From an uncultured Oscillospiraceae bacterium (lineage in GTDB: Bacteria > Bacillota > Clostridia > Oscillospirales > Ruminococcaceae): 51,207 nt of DNA. Made by a program: the position numbers and the translations under genes. The stretch is from positions 1-51,207 of the forward strand of contig CASEAH010000110.1 in NCBI GenBank assembly GCA_949285935.1, in the 5' to 3' direction. This document shows, piece by piece, positions 10,458-19,027 of this stretch (the stretch's first letter is position 1; each line of letters opens with the position of its first letter). The notes beneath the pieces were generated by a model. It was not told where the DNA came from. It made no database searches and worked only from the letters and a program-made list of their open reading frames with translations.

Positions 10458-11096
10458 ATGAATTACAATGATGTGTCCTTTGAGACATCCTTTGGCACCA
10501 TCAGTCAGCTTCCCCCCTCCACCTCTCCGGAGATCGTCTTTGCCGGACGGTCCAATGTGGGCAAGTCCTCCCTGATAAACAAGATTTTTGGCCGCAAGGG
10601 CCTGGCCCGGGTCAGCGCCACACCGGGAAAAACCGCCACCATCAACTTTTTTCGTCTGGAAGGACTGCGTTTTGTGGATCTGCCCGGCTACGGATACGCC
10701 AAGGTATCCCGGGGAGAAAAGCGGCGTTGGGCCGACCTGATTGAAGGATATTTTGCGCAGCAGCGGGATATCCGGCTGGTTTTTTCTCTGGTGGACGTCC
10801 GGCATCCGCCCTCCCGGGACGATCTGATGATGTTGGACTTTCTCATTGACAATGAATTGCCTTTTGTGGTGGTGCTGACCAAAACCGACAAGCTGTCTCC
10901 CACCCAACTGGCGCGCCGCCTGGAAGAACTGAGGGAACAGCTGCCCTGTGGAGACCAGCTGACGCTGCTGCCCTTTTCGGCGGTTACCGGCAGCGGGGTG
11001 GAAGAGATCCGCGGCATCGTAGAGGAAATCGCAGAGGATGACGCACTTCCCGAAGAGACACCGGAAACGTCTGATTTGAATCTGGAGGGAGAATGA
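10458..11096 (+). CDS. engB: Ribosome-biogenesis GTPase EngB (YsxC/YihA)
   Basis: A 212-residue small GTPase needed for assembly of the 50S subunit. G1 is GRSNVGKSS, G3 is DLPGYGYAK, G4 is TKTDK and G5 is the FSAVTG segment. The switch I threonine lies in SATPGKTATINFF. GGAGG lies 5 nt before the ATG. Its stop overlaps the lysA start by 4 nt. The last 20 residues are acidic and not conserved. Confidence 0.95.
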   Translation: MNYNDVSFETSFGTISQLPPSTSPEIVFAGRSNVGKSSLINKIFGRKGLARVSATPGKTATINFFRLEGLRFVDLPGYGYAKVSRGEKRRWADLIEGYFAQQRDIRLVFSLVDVRHPPSRDDLMMLDFLIDNELPFVVVLTKTDKLSPTQLARRLEELREQLPCGDQLTLLPFSAVTGSGVEEIRGIVEEIAEDDALPEETPETSDLNLEGE

Positions 11097-12406
11097 CTGC
11101 CATGTATATTGCGGATTGTCTGGATGTCAATTCCCAGGGGCATCTCACCATTGGGGGACGGGATACGCTGGAACTGGCTGAGACCTATGGAACACCCCTG
11201 TATGTTATGGACGAGGGGGAGATCCGCCGGGCCTGCCGCAGCTACCGCCGTTCCATTGAAAAATATTATGACGGAAAGGGAATGGCCGCCTATGCGTCCA
11301 AAGCCTTTTGCTGCAAGGCGCTTTACCGCATCCTTGAGGAGGAAGGCATGGGGGCGGACGTGGTATCCGCCGGTGAACTGTACACCGCACAGGCTGCAGG
11401 ATTCCCGGCGGAAAAACTGATCTTCCATGGCAACAACAAAACGGTGGAAGAACTGAGCATGGCTCTGGAATATGGCGTGGGCCGCATCGTGGTGGACAAT
11501 CTTACGGAATTGCATACCCTGGATGCTCTGGCCTGTGCCACCGGCAAACACCCCGGTGTGCTGCTGCGGATCAAACCCGGCATTGACGCACATACCCATG
11601 AGTTTATCCGTACCGGTCAAATCGACAGCAAATTCGGCTTTGCCCTGGAAACAGGCGAAGCAATGGAAGCGGCCAAGGCAGCTGCCGCTTCCCGCTCTTT
11701 GCGTTTTCTGGGGCTGCATTGTCACATCGGATCCCAGATTTTTGACATCCATCCCTTTGTTCTGGCAGCCCAGGTAATGATTGGCTTTATGGCCCAAATT
11801 AAGGCAGAAGCCGGTGTGGAACTGCGGGAATTGAATCTGGGGGGAGGCTTCGGCATCAAGTATATTCCGGAGAACGATCCGGTGGAGTATGACCGGTATA
11901 TGCAGCAGGTATCCGCCGCCGTAGCGGAAAGCTGTGCCCAAACCGGTCTGGCAACCCCTTTCATCATTATTGAACCGGGACGGTCTGTGGTAGGCTCCGC
12001 CGGGATCACCCTCTATCAGGTGGGTGAGGTGAAGAAAATCCCCGGAATCCGCACGTATGTGTCGGTGGATGGAGGAATGTGCGACAATCCCCGGTATGCT
12101 TTGTACAAGTCCGATTACTGCTTTGTAGCGGCGGGGAAGGCAGGACAGCCTAAAACCTGTACCGTTACCGTGGCGGGAAAATGCTGTGAAACCGGAGACC
12201 TTTTGGGGGAGAACGTTGCGCTGCAGCAGGTGCAGCCAGGAGACATACTGGCGGTGCTGGCCACCGGAGCCTACAATTATTCCATGGCCTCCAACTATAA
12301 CCGCAATCCCAAGCCCCCGGTGGTTCTGATCGGGGAGGACGGCAAGGACCGCCTGATCGTAAGACGTGAAACTATGGACGATTTGGTGAAAAATGACCTT
12401 GATTGA
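11093..12406 (+). CDS. lysA: Diaminopimelate decarboxylase
   Basis: A 437-residue PLP enzyme of fold type III that makes L-lysine from meso-diaminopimelate. The PLP lysine is in AYASKAFCCKAL near residue 65. LHCHIGSQI and GGGFGIKY contact phosphate, EPGRSVV and CDNPRYALY are substrate loops. The ATG at 11093 overlaps the engB stop and follows GGAGGG closely. An alternative ATG three codons in (11102) is possible. No lysine riboswitch is seen. The pairing with engB looks like simple operon sharing. Confidence 0.95.
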   Translation: MTAMYIADCLDVNSQGHLTIGGRDTLELAETYGTPLYVMDEGEIRRACRSYRRSIEKYYDGKGMAAYASKAFCCKALYRILEEEGMGADVVSAGELYTAQAAGFPAEKLIFHGNNKTVEELSMALEYGVGRIVVDNLTELHTLDALACATGKHPGVLLRIKPGIDAHTHEFIRTGQIDSKFGFALETGEAMEAAKAAAASRSLRFLGLHCHIGSQIFDIHPFVLAAQVMIGFMAQIKAEAGVELRELNLGGGFGIKYIPENDPVEYDRYMQQVSAAVAESCAQTGLATPFIIIEPGRSVVGSAGITLYQVGEVKKIPGIRTYVSVDGGMCDNPRYALYKSDYCFVAAGKAGQPKTCTVTVAGKCCETGDLLGENVALQQVQPGDILAVLATGAYNYSMASNYNRNPKPPVVLIGEDGKDRLIVRRETMDDLVKNDLD

Positions 12407-12452
12407 CGTACAAATTCTACATTCCGGTAAATAAAATTCTATGGTGCCCATC

Positions 12453-12481
12453 TTTACTTTTACGCAATAAAATGTTAAACT
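12453..12481 (+). promoter_or_regulatory. Sigma-A promoter upstream of yerC
   Basis: TTTACT, a 17-bp spacer, then TAAACT preceded by TGT (extended -10), about 30 nt before the yerC start codon. The region between lysA and yerC is AT-rich relative to its neighbours. Confidence 0.6.
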
Positions 12482-12511
12482 GTTGATGAGAAAAAAGTCG
12501 AGGTGCCTGTT

Positions 12512-12814
12512 ATGAATTCTAAACTGAAAGAATGTAATGTGGAATACCTGTTTCGCGCCATATTGTCTCTCCAAACCATGGAGGAATGCTACAATTTCTT
12601 TGACGACCTGTGCACAGTGCCGGAGCTGAAGGCATTGTCCCAGCGCCTGCTGGTGGCAAAGATGCTCAGCGAACATAAGGTATACAGCGATATTGTGCAG
12701 GCAACGGGAGCCAGCACCGCTACCATCAGCCGTGTCAACCGCTCCCTCAATTACGGGGCCGATGGGTACAGCGTCGTCTTTGAACGGTTGGACAAAGAAG
12801 ATGGCCGGATATAA
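12512..12814 (+). CDS. yerC: YerC/YecD family TrpR-like DNA-binding regulator
   Basis: A 100-residue protein of the YerC/YecD family, a TrpR-like helix-turn-helix fold. The family signature is visible: an N-terminal helix pair (LFRAILSLQTMEECYNFFDDLC), PELKALSQRLLVAKML, and the recognition helix region VQATGASTATISRVNRSLNYG. The ATG at 12512 follows GAGGTG at a good distance; an in-frame GTG at 12503 is less likely. Family members are small repressors of unclear effector; in Bacillus YerC has been linked to histidine gene control. The 3' end overlaps the methyltransferase start by 14 nt. Confidence 0.9.
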   Translation: MNSKLKECNVEYLFRAILSLQTMEECYNFFDDLCTVPELKALSQRLLVAKMLSEHKVYSDIVQATGASTATISRVNRSLNYGADGYSVVFERLDKEDGRI

Positions 12815-13550
12815 TGAGGCTTTTGCCCGGTTCTACGACGCCCTTACCGGGGATGTGGATTACGGAGCCAAAGCGGATTTTTTGCTGAATACAGCTGCTC
12901 GCTTCAAGGACAAGTGCCAGCTTGTCCTTGATTTGGCGTGCGGCACAGGCTCCCTGTCGCTGGAGCTGGCCCGCCGGGGCAGGGAAGTGATCGCCGTGGA
13001 CGGTTCCCCGGAAATGCTGGCCCGGGCCGCAGAAAAAAGTGCAGGGGTCTCGCCGTCTATCCTGTATCTGTGTCAGGACATGGAAGAATTGGATCTGTAT
13101 GGCACAGTGGAGCTTTCGGTGTGTATGCTGGACAGCCTCAACCATGTGGAAGGGAAGGAGAACCTCCGGGAAGTATTCCGGCGGGTGGCCCTGTTTACGG
13201 AGCCGGACGGGCTGTTTATTTTTGACGCCAATACTCCCTATAAGCACCGGCAGGTTCTGGCGGATAACGCCTTTGTATACGAAGAAAAGGACTTTTGCTG
13301 CGTCTGGCAGAATGACTACGATCCCGAGGACGACAGCGTGGGTGTAAGGCTGGATTTTTTTGTAAGCCAGGGAAAGGGCCTTTACCGCCGCTTTGGGGAG
13401 GAGTTCCGGGAGTACTGCTACAGTACGGAGGAAATGATCCGGATGGCGGAAGAAGCGGGCTTTGAGGTGCTGGAAGTCCTGGGAGATTACCGGCAGGAGC
13501 CGCCCGCCCCGGAAGAGCAGCGGGTGGTGTATGTGACCCGCAGAAAATAA
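12801..13550 (+). CDS. Class I SAM-dependent methyltransferase
   Basis: A 249-residue Rossmann-fold methyltransferase. The SAM-binding motif I is LVLDLACGTGSLSLELA near residue 40, followed by the acidic residue in VIAVDGSPEML. The N-terminal YNEAFARFYDALTGDVDY is typical of a Firmicute family of methyltransferases encoded near yerC or hslO. The start overlaps the end of yerC, implying translational coupling. The substrate is unknown; the family has members acting on small molecules and tRNA. There are no membrane segments. Confidence 0.85.
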   Translation: MAGYNEAFARFYDALTGDVDYGAKADFLLNTAARFKDKCQLVLDLACGTGSLSLELARRGREVIAVDGSPEMLARAAEKSAGVSPSILYLCQDMEELDLYGTVELSVCMLDSLNHVEGKENLREVFRRVALFTEPDGLFIFDANTPYKHRQVLADNAFVYEEKDFCCVWQNDYDPEDDSVGVRLDFFVSQGKGLYRRFGEEFREYCYSTEEMIRMAEEAGFEVLEVLGDYRQEPPAPEEQRVVYVTRRK

Positions 13551-13578
13551 GCGTCGGTCCCAGGGACTGAGGCGCAGG

Positions 13579-14466
13579 ATGGAGTGTCACTGGTACATGG
13601 GAGAATTTGTACGGGCCATTGGAAAAACCGGAAATGCTGTTTGCTATGCCCTGGATTCCACCGATATGGTGGCCCGGGCGGAAAGTATCCACCATACCAG
13701 CGCGGTGGTGACGGCCGCCCTGGGCAGGCTGATGACGGCGGCCTCCATGATGGGAGCCATGCTTAAGGGAGAAGAACAGTCGGTGACGCTGCGCATTGCG
13801 GCGGACGGTCCCGCCGGATCCCTGATTGCGGTGTCGGACGCCAGGGGCAATGTCAAAGGCTATGTGATGAATCCTGTGGTGGAATTGCCGCTGAATGCCT
13901 ATGGGAAGCTGGATGTGTCCGGCGCTGTGGGCAAGGAGGGCAATCTTTATGTGATCCGGGATGTGGGGATGAAAGAGCCCTATGTGGGGCTGACCCCTCT
14001 GGTATCAGGAGAAATTGCCGAGGATATTACCAGCTATTTTGCGGTCAGCGAACAGATTCCCACAGCCTGTGGGCTGGGCGTTCTGGTAAACCCGGATCTG
14101 ACAGTGAAAGCCGCCGGAGGGTATATCCTTCAGCTGCTGCCGGGGGCTTCTGAAGAGGATATAGACGCCCTGGAAGAAAATGTCCGCCGGATGCCGCCGG
14201 TTTCCACACTGCTGAGCCAGGGCACCACCGCCACAGAGTTGGCCCAACTGGCTTTGGCAGGGATGGAGCCGGAGATCCTGGACCAGCGTACAGTGGAATA
14301 TCGCTGCGACTGTACCCGGGCGCGGGTGGAAAAGGCACTGGTTTCTTTGGGCGGTGCAGAACTGCGCAAGATGGCAGAAGAAGATGGGAAAGCCGAAGTA
14401 TGCTGCCATTTTTGCAACAAAAAATACCGATTTTCCAGGGAAGAAATTATTTCTTTAATTCCGTAA
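13579..14466 (+). CDS. hslO: Hsp33 redox-regulated chaperone
   Basis: A 295-residue Hsp33. The C-terminal zinc switch is complete: C-x-C in YRCDCTR and C-x2-C in CCHFCNKKY. These four thiolates bind zinc when reduced and form disulfides on oxidation, which activates the chaperone. The N-terminal domain starts FVRAIGKTG. GAGG lies 6 nt before the ATG at 13579; the in-frame ATG at 13597 (MGEFVRAIG) is also plausible. It begins 28 nt after the methyltransferase and probably shares its transcript. The tRNA promoter starts 9 nt after its stop. Confidence 0.95.
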   Translation: MECHWYMGEFVRAIGKTGNAVCYALDSTDMVARAESIHHTSAVVTAALGRLMTAASMMGAMLKGEEQSVTLRIAADGPAGSLIAVSDARGNVKGYVMNPVVELPLNAYGKLDVSGAVGKEGNLYVIRDVGMKEPYVGLTPLVSGEIAEDITSYFAVSEQIPTACGLGVLVNPDLTVKAAGGYILQLLPGASEEDIDALEENVRRMPPVSTLLSQGTTATELAQLALAGMEPEILDQRTVEYRCDCTRARVEKALVSLGGAELRKMAEEDGKAEVCCHFCNKKYRFSREEIISLIP

Positions 14467-14474
14467 TAAACCTG

Positions 14475-14503
14475 TTGACAAAGACGTAAATATTTAGTAT
14501 AAT
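14475..14503 (+). promoter_or_regulatory. Consensus promoter of the tRNA operon
   Basis: TTGACA, a 17-bp spacer, then TATAAT: a perfect sigma-A promoter. Transcription should start near 14510, about 45 nt before tRNA-Val. Confidence 0.9.
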
Positions 14504-14555
14504 AATGCTCGTCGCTGATGGCAGATGCGCACTGAAATCAGCGGTCGAGCAGTGT

Positions 14556-14631
14556 GGGAGCATAGCTCAGCTGGGAGAGCATCTGCCTTACAAGCAGAGG
14601 GTCACAGGTTCGAGCCCTGTTGTTCCCACCA
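14556..14631 (+). tRNA. tRNA-Val (anticodon TAC)
   Basis: A 76-nt cloverleaf with acceptor GGGAGCA/TGTTCCC, anticodon loop CTTACAA and T-loop GGTTCGAGCCC. The 3' CCA is encoded. First of four tRNA genes on one transcript. Confidence 0.97.
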
Positions 14632-14636
14632 AATTT

Positions 14637-14713
14637 GGCCCGGTAGTTCAGCTGGTTAGAACGCTAGCCTGTCACGCTAGAGGTCGTGGGTTCGAGCCCC
14701 ATTCGGGTCGCCA
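14637..14713 (+). tRNA. tRNA-Asp (anticodon GTC)
   Basis: A 77-nt cloverleaf with acceptor GGCCCGG/TCGGGTC, anticodon loop CTGTCAC, discriminator G and encoded CCA. It starts 5 nt after tRNA-Val. Between it and tRNA-Gly lies a 5-bp hairpin GCCGC-GCAA-GCGGC with a GNRA-type loop, perhaps a processing signal. Confidence 0.97.
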
Positions 14714-14744
14714 TTGTTTTTCCGCCGCGCAAGCGGCTTCATAT

Positions 14745-14820
14745 GCGGGTTTAGCTCATCTGGTAGAGCGCCACCTTGCCAAGGTGGAGGTAGCGAGTTC
14801 GAGCCTCGTAATCCGCTCCA
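14745..14820 (+). tRNA. tRNA-Gly (anticodon GCC)
   Basis: A 76-nt cloverleaf with acceptor GCGGGTT/AATCCGC, anticodon loop TTGCCAA, T-loop AGTTCGAGCCT and encoded CCA. Confidence 0.97.
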
Positions 14821-14825
14821 AATTT

Positions 14826-14899
<74 letters not shown>

Positions 14900-14905
14900 A
14901 CCCCA

Positions 14906-14945
14906 GAGTCCCGGAACCGGTTACGGTTTCTGGGACTCATTTTTC
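14906..14945 (+). terminator. Rho-independent terminator of the tRNA operon
   Basis: GAGTCCCGGAACCG pairs with CGGTTTCTGGGACTC around a GTTA loop, followed by ATTTTT. It lies 7 nt after tRNA-Cys. Confidence 0.9.
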
Positions 14946-15593
14946 GTACAAAAAATTTTGGCGGTGGGAGGAGCCTTCTGACAAAGCTTCGGCTGGAAGC
15001 ATAGGAGGTAATAAGTGGGCAGAAGGTTTTCCGAGGGCCAAAAGCTGCTGACAGAACGATGATCATCCCATTATGAGAACTGGAAAACGGGTAAAATAAG
15101 TGGGACAGGTGTGGCTGGAATTTTCTTTTATAAAGAGTCACTGCTATGTTTTGCTTGGCAGGAGAATGATACTGATTGAAATTTCAAAGCGCAAATGCCG
15201 TATCGATGCTGGAAAGACCATTGAGGAACCACTCATTCCATATGATGGGGGGCTGCTGTGCGGGAAAAGTCCGGCATTCAGCTTCATCCTACTTTTAGTA
15301 AGGGAAGATTTTATAGGCCGCACCGGAATCCGGCAAAAAATTCTGCGACTGGCACAAAGAAAAACAGACTTTTTTCCAATCAATTTGTCGATGGGTCAGG
15401 GCTGTTGAGGCGTATTGTCGCGAAAGGTCCGGATCAATCAAAAAGTAAACTCTCCATCTGGTTTTGCCGGTGCGTACCGTACCAATATAACCGGGACAAG
15501 CACCAAACCGGAAATCTACGTGGGAAAAGCAGCGGCTGCGCGGGACTGGACTTCGCCGGAAAATATCAGGATGCGGAGAGAGGAAAACCAACC
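14946..15593. other. Gene-free gap between the tRNA terminator and the parE promoter
   Basis: About 650 bp with only short overlapping open frames on both strands (longest 134 codons). None has a ribosome site with convincing codon use or a recognisable protein. The base composition is more AT-rich than that of the flanking genes. No riboswitch, tRNA or insertion sequence was recognised. It may be decayed sequence or a long spacer. Confidence 0.6.
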
Positions 15594-15622
15594 TTGACAA
15601 ACTTGTGGAATCAAGGGATAAT
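15594..15622 (+). promoter_or_regulatory. Sigma-A promoter upstream of parE
   Basis: TTGACA, a 17-bp spacer, then GATAAT. The start of transcription would be near 15629, about 43 nt before the ParE start codon. Confidence 0.8.
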
Positions 15623-15671
15623 TTATTATGGAACTTTATGGCCGGATTCCAATGCCGGCTGAGGTGAATCC

Positions 15672-17681
15672 ATGCAGATGGAGGAACATATGGCAAAATC
15701 GAAGCAGAACATTTATGATAACGAAAGTATTTCTTCCCTCAAGGGAGCCGACCGGGTGCGCAAACGTCCCGGCGTCATTTTTGGCTCGGATGGTCTGGAG
15801 GGGTGCCAGCATTCTATTTTTGAGATTCTTTCCAATGCCATTGACGAAGCGCGGGAAGGGCATGGCGACCGGATCATTGTCACCCGGTTTCTGGACCACT
15901 CGGTAGAGGTACAGGATTTTGGCCGGGGCTGCCCGGTAGATTATAACCCCAAGGAAGAACGGTACAACTGGGAACTGGTGTTTTGCGAACTGTATGCGGG
16001 AGGCAAATATGGCGGGGGCGGGGACAACTATGAGTTTTCCCTGGGACTTAATGGCCTGGGCTCCTGTGCAACCCAGTACGCTTCCCGATATATGGATGTG
16101 GAGATTATCCGGGACGGATTCCGGTATAACCTCCATTTTGAAAAAGGCGAGAATATCGGCGGCCTTCAAAAAGCGGCTGTAAGAGGAAAGCACACCGGCA
16201 CCCGGATCCGCTGGCTGCCTGATTTGGAGGTTTTTACCGATATTGATGTGCCGGTGGAGTATTACACCGATGTGTTGAAGCGGCAGGCCGTAGTCAACCC
16301 CGGTGTCCGGTTCCTATTGCGGGTAGAGGAAACAGGAGGCGCCTTTTCCGAGACAGAGTACTATTACCAGCAGGGCATCAAGGATTATGCGGAAGAACTG
16401 GCGGGCTCCGGCGCTCTGACCCCGGTACAGTTCTGGACCGCAGAGCGGGAAGGCAGGGACAGAGAGGACAAACCTGATTATCGGGTAAAACTGAATGTGG
16501 CCCTCTGTTTTTCCAATAAGGTGAGCCTGACGGAGTACTACCACAATTCCAGTTATCTGGAGCACGGCGGCAGCCCCGAGCGGGCGGTAAAGGTGGCCAC
16601 GGTGGGACAGATCGACGCCTGGCTCAAGCAGAATGGAAAGTATCTGAAAAATGAGTCCAAGATCAGCTATCAGGATGTGGAGGATTGCCTGCTGCTGATC
16701 TCCTCCAGCTTTTCCACCCAGACCTCTTATGAGAACCAAACCAAGAAATCCATAACCAACAAATTTATTTATGAGTGTATGGCAGATTTTTTGCGGCATC
16801 AGCTGGAGGTTTACTTTATTGAAAATCCGGATGACGCTGCCCGTATTGCCGAACAGGTATTGGTAAATAAGCGCAGCAGGGAAAATGCGGAAAAAACTCG
16901 CCTGAACCTGAAAAAGAAGCTTTCCGGCACACTGGATATGACCAACCGGGTCCAGAAGTTTGTGGACTGCCGAAGCAAAGATGTCTCCCGGCGGGAGATT
17001 TACATTGTGGAGGGCGATTCAGCCCTGGGCTCCTGCAAACTGGGACGGGACTCGGAGTACCAGGCTATTATGCCGGTACGGGGGAAGATCCTCAATTGCC
17101 TCAAGGCCGACTACGATAAAATCTTTAAAAATGATATCATTGTGGACGTCCTTAAGGTGCTGGGATGCGGAGTAGAGGTCTCCTCCAAGGCCAATAAGGA
17201 ACTGAATTCCTTTGACCTGAACAACCTTCGCTGGAGCAAGGTGGTCATCTGCACCGATGCGGACGTGGACGGGTTCCAGATTCGGACCCTGATCCTCACC
17301 ATGCTGTACCGGCTTACCCCCACCCTCATTCAGGAGGGATACGTCTATATCGCCGAATCCCCGCTGTATGAGATCAATACAAAAGATGAAACCTATTTTG
17401 CCTATGACCAGCAGGAAAAGCAGAAAATCTGCCGGGAGCTGGACACGGAGAAGAAAAAATATACCCTCCAGAGATCCAAGGGACTGGGCGAAAATGAACC
17501 GGAAATGATGTGGCTCACTACCATGAATCCCGAGACCCGGCGTCTCATCAAGGTAACGCCTGCCGCCGCTCAGGAGACAGCAGAAGTATTTGAATTGCTG
17601 CTGGGAGACAATCTGACAGGGCGGAAAGAGTACATTGCAGAATACGGCGGCAGCTATCTGGAACTGGCAGATATCAGCTGA
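15672..17681 (+). CDS. parE: Type IIA topoisomerase subunit B, ParE (topoisomerase IV)-like
   Basis: A 669-residue GyrB/ParE-family ATPase subunit. The N-terminal GHKL ATPase has EILSNAIDEA near residue 50, DFGRGCPVD, and GLNGLGS where GyrB usually has GLHGVG. The TOPRIM domain has EGDSALGS near residue 455 and the metal-binding aspartates in CTDADVDG. GAGGTG lies 5 nt before the first ATG; a second in-frame ATG (residue 7) also follows GGAGGA. The partner parC-like gene is two genes downstream, and gyrA/gyrB are normally elsewhere, so topoisomerase IV is the likelier assignment. Sequence alone cannot fully exclude a second gyrase. Confidence 0.87.
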   Translation: MQMEEHMAKSKQNIYDNESISSLKGADRVRKRPGVIFGSDGLEGCQHSIFEILSNAIDEAREGHGDRIIVTRFLDHSVEVQDFGRGCPVDYNPKEERYNWELVFCELYAGGKYGGGGDNYEFSLGLNGLGSCATQYASRYMDVEIIRDGFRYNLHFEKGENIGGLQKAAVRGKHTGTRIRWLPDLEVFTDIDVPVEYYTDVLKRQAVVNPGVRFLLRVEETGGAFSETEYYYQQGIKDYAEELAGSGALTPVQFWTAEREGRDREDKPDYRVKLNVALCFSNKVSLTEYYHNSSYLEHGGSPERAVKVATVGQIDAWLKQNGKYLKNESKISYQDVEDCLLLISSSFSTQTSYENQTKKSITNKFIYECMADFLRHQLEVYFIENPDDAARIAEQVLVNKRSRENAEKTRLNLKKKLSGTLDMTNRVQKFVDCRSKDVSRREIYIVEGDSALGSCKLGRDSEYQAIMPVRGKILNCLKADYDKIFKNDIIVDVLKVLGCGVEVSSKANKELNSFDLNNLRWSKVVICTDADVDGFQIRTLILTMLYRLTPTLIQEGYVYIAESPLYEINTKDETYFAYDQQEKQKICRELDTEKKKYTLQRSKGLGENEPEMMWLTTMNPETRRLIKVTPAAAQETAEVFELLLGDNLTGRKEYIAEYGGSYLELADIS

Positions 17682-17740
17682 ACAGTCTGATTTGACGGAA
17701 TAGCATCCCCCACAGAAAAGACGAAAGGAAGGTTTGCAGC

Positions 17741-19012
17741 ATGGAACAGCGCACAGCTGAAATTTTGTGCATCGGCACCGAGATCCTCATGGGAGACATT
17801 GTAAATACCAATGCCGCAGTAATTGCCAAGGAGCTGGCGGCGGCCGGCATCAATATGTATCATCAGACGGTGGTGGGAGACAACCCCCAGCGTCTTAAGG
17901 ATGCTTTGGATCTGGCCTTTTCCCGGTCGGATATCGTCGTTACCACCGGCGGCCTGGGGCCCACCTATGACGACCTTACCAAGGAAGTGATCGCCCAGTG
18001 GTTTGGCCTTCCTCTGGAAATGCATGAGGCAAGCCTGCGGGGGGTGGAAGAATTCTTCCGGGCCCGGGGCATCACCATGACCGAAAACAACAAGAAGCAG
18101 GCCATGCTGCCCAAGGGCTGTACGGTATTTTATAATGCCCACGGCACCGCGCCCGGGTGCGCCATCGAAGGAAAAGGCAAGACTGCCATTATGATGCCCG
18201 GACCGCCCCAGGAAATGGAGCCTATGCTGAAAAATGAGGTAATGCCCTTCCTCCACAAGGAGAGCGGCTTCCGGCTGGTATCCCGGAACCTGTACTTCTT
18301 TGGGATCGGAGAATCAGCATTGGAAGACCGGCTTCATCAGATGATGATTGAAAGCCAGAATCCCACCGTGGCCCCTTATGCCAAAATTGGGGAAGTAATG
18401 CTCCGGGTCACCGCCCGGGTCACTGAGGAGCAGGACCCGGCAGCCCTGTTGGATCCCGCAGTGGCCAAGATCCAGGAAGCAGTTGGAGAATACCTGTACG
18501 GCGAAGATGTGGGAGACCTCCAGACGGCGCTGGTGTGGGAACTGAAGAAGCGGGGTCTCACCATTGCCACTGCGGAGAGCTGCACTGGCGGCTATGTGGC
18601 CAAGCGGATCACTGATGTCCCCGGCGCATCTGCGGCGCTGCTGTGCGGTCTGGTCACCTATACCAATGAAATGAAGCAGAAGCTGCTGGGTGTTTCTGCC
18701 GGGACACTGGCGGAGCATACGGCTATTTCGGCGGAGGTCGCCGCAGAAATGGCTGCCGGAGCCCGGAAGGCCTCCGGAGCGGATCTGGCTGTGGCGGTTA
18801 CGGGAAACGCCGGCCCTGAAGCGGCAGACGGCCGGGAGGTAGGCGAAGTATATGTGGCTGTGGACAGCGCCTGGCACCGGGAAGTACTGCCCCTGCAGCT
18901 GCACCGTCGCCCCCAGGATACCCGGGAGGTGGTGCGCTATCTGGCGGCTTCCCATGCCCTGCATCTGGCTCTGTGCACCGCACGCATGGCTCCCGCATCG
19001 GATGCTGAATAA
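17741..19012 (+). CDS. cinA: CinA family protein, nicotinamide-nucleotide amidase
   Basis: A 423-residue two-domain CinA. The N-terminal MoCF-like (COG1058) domain shows ILCIGTEILMGDIVNTN and VTTGGLGPTYDDLTKE. The C-terminal PncC amidase domain has the catalytic serine in TAESCTGGYVAKRIT near residue 285. It deamidates nicotinamide mononucleotide in NAD salvage, and is historically named for competence/damage induction. It sits 59 nt after parE and 15 nt before parC, inside what would otherwise be a topoisomerase operon. No LexA box was seen next to it. Confidence 0.94.
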   Translation: MEQRTAEILCIGTEILMGDIVNTNAAVIAKELAAAGINMYHQTVVGDNPQRLKDALDLAFSRSDIVVTTGGLGPTYDDLTKEVIAQWFGLPLEMHEASLRGVEEFFRARGITMTENNKKQAMLPKGCTVFYNAHGTAPGCAIEGKGKTAIMMPGPPQEMEPMLKNEVMPFLHKESGFRLVSRNLYFFGIGESALEDRLHQMMIESQNPTVAPYAKIGEVMLRVTARVTEEQDPAALLDPAVAKIQEAVGEYLYGEDVGDLQTALVWELKKRGLTIATAESCTGGYVAKRITDVPGASAALLCGLVTYTNEMKQKLLGVSAGTLAEHTAISAEVAAEMAAGARKASGADLAVAVTGNAGPEAADGREVGEVYVAVDSAWHREVLPLQLHRRPQDTREVVRYLAASHALHLALCTARMAPASDAE

Positions 19013-19027
19013 AGGAGCGCAGTAAGA

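Noticed and set aside
15100-15662. Two overlapping plus-strand frames (102 and 134 codons) before parE
   Set aside because: Neither has a plausible start with a ribosome site; the second runs through the parE promoter.
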